Of a stretch of 30,059 bases of DNA, positions 29,513 through 30,059 are shown in pieces. Source of the stretch: a virus. The first letter of the stretch is position 1; each line of letters starts with the position of its first letter. Location of the stretch: IMG/VR virus record IMGVR_UViG_3300036398_000090, positions 1 through 30,059 of that record. One strand, given 5' to 3'. A program made the translations under genes and the position numbers. Under the pieces are notes generated by a model. That model did not search any database and was not told the DNA's origin. It saw nothing but the letters and a program-made list of their open reading frames with translations.

Positions 29513-30059
29513 TTATGCAAGCACTAGGTCTAGTGCTTTGTTCTTGATGCGGTCATTTCTTCCGCTGATGGTGGCGATAGCACGGCGGTCTGAGCCACCA
29601 GATGCGTAGTGGTCTGCGTGTTCTACTACTGCCTGCCATGCACCAAAGGCTGTGCCTCTGATGTTCTCTTGAGTATGTGATTGGCTGTAGATATTCCATG
29701 CAGAGTCACGACCATTGAGTGCAATGGTACGTTGACGACGTTGACCTTGTGATAGTAGATGGTCAGGTGCTTCTTCAACTTCTGATGGCAATGCCCATAC
29801 AGCCTTGAAGATATTGCGTACTTGACGGTCATCAACCTTACGTTCCAACAGTTTACCTGCAATCATTTCATACTGTTGAATAGAATCATAAGTCAACTGA
29901 GTGATGTTCCGAATGTCATTGACTGACAACTCGGAGTTAGTGGTGTGCTTCATAACATAGGTGTAATCATTCTTATGCTTACCTTTGATGATGCGGTTGA
30001 TTTGATTCATGCAGAATAAACGCTCAATGATTGGGCGGATACGTACTGCACATGAACCA
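29513..30059 (-). CDS. DUF932-like phage protein, C-terminal part (5' end outside window)
   Basis: The frame is open through the ATG at 30010 to the right edge (upstream residues CAVRIRPIIERLFC), so the ATG at 30010 is internal and the gene is 5'-truncated. The visible part contains CMNQINRIIKGKHKNDYTYV, then HTTNSELSVNDIRNITQL and IRGTAFGAWQAVVEHADHYA. The end is AIATISGRNDRIKNKALDLV. A C.N...........HT.N then G(T)(A)(W/F)AA..AV.E..DH ... R.........ALDL pattern is what I associate with DUF932, a phage/plasmid family of unknown function. The last codons overlap the next ATG (TAATG at 29513). Confidence 0.72.
   Translation of the reverse strand, partial: GSCAVRIRPIIERLFCMNQINRIIKGKHKNDYTYVMKHTTNSELSVNDIRNITQLTYDSIQQYEMIAGKLLERKVDDRQVRNIFKAVWALPSEVEEAPDHLLSQGQRRQRTIALNGRDSAWNIYSQSHTQENIRGTAFGAWQAVVEHADHYASGGSDRRAIATISGRNDRIKNKALDLVLA

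Noticed and set aside
1-30059. Search for integrase, transposase, restriction-modification, tRNA and CRISPR genes
   Set aside because: None seen on either strand; PD-(D/E)XK proteins present fit replication nucleases better than restriction enzymes.

Overview
The window is a contiguous stretch of a tailed bacteriophage genome, or a prophage with the same layout. It has a portal C-terminus, scaffold, an N4-gp56-type HK97-fold major capsid protein, tail fibres, glycine-rich adhesins, a lysis cassette and a replication block. The base composition is moderately AT-rich. A phage WhiB-like protein (four-Cys iron-sulphur signature) points to an actinobacterial host. WhiB together with AT-rich composition and fibre proteins of a kind I recall from aquatic phages suggests a phage of low-GC freshwater Actinobacteria (acI/Nanopelagicales). 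That host assignment is inference. No tape measure or tail-tube genes lie between capsid and fibres, so a short-tailed (podovirus-like) virion is more likely than a siphovirus.

Rightward block (1 to about 22440): portal end, two small proteins, three large proteins (1691, 489 and 443 aa; probably virion-internal or ejection-type proteins), a structured 112-nt leader, scaffold, a capsid gene with a hairpin over its ribosome binding site, and a GC-rich hairpin after the capsid gene. Then come a small unknown protein, a Cys/His-rich protein and six consecutive very small basic, Lys-rich genes. These are followed by a connector-like protein, a repeat-containing tail fibre, a small beta protein, three tandem glycine-rich adhesin paralogues, a conserved fibre-associated protein and a 653-aa tail protein. 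The block ends with lysis genes: a membrane protein and a lipoprotein overlapping in the +1 frame, a two-TM protein, a 30-aa peptide, a CHAP endolysin and a holin-like protein.

A strong bidirectional-type terminator (22449-22494) separates this block from a leftward block (22493 to the right edge). Read in its own direction, from the right edge, the leftward block holds a DUF932-like protein (cut by the window), an acidic protein, two zinc-knuckle miniproteins, a winged-helix/zinc protein, a Cas4/RecB-like nuclease and a zinc-motif protein. It continues with a DnaB/RecA-like ATPase, a 47-aa protein, a Holliday-junction-resolvase-like nuclease, a primase split into zinc-finger and TOPRIM genes, a small unknown protein, a DUF1599-like protein, a metallophosphoesterase, a sigma-like factor, a zinc-ribbon protein, an FmdB-like zinc ribbon and WhiB.

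Gene junctions are extremely tight. TAATG (1-nt) and ATGA (4-nt) overlaps recur throughout both blocks, so translational coupling is probably the main expression strategy. The few real gaps are short. Three of them carry RNA-like inverted repeats (9201-9312, 28383-28464, 29455-29506), and the capsid gene has a hairpin on its own SD. The most notable non-protein observation is a 7-nt perfect match between the apical loop of the first leader hairpin (9211-9217) and the region next to the scaffold SD (9304-9310). I see no tRNA, CRISPR array, insertion sequence or integrase.
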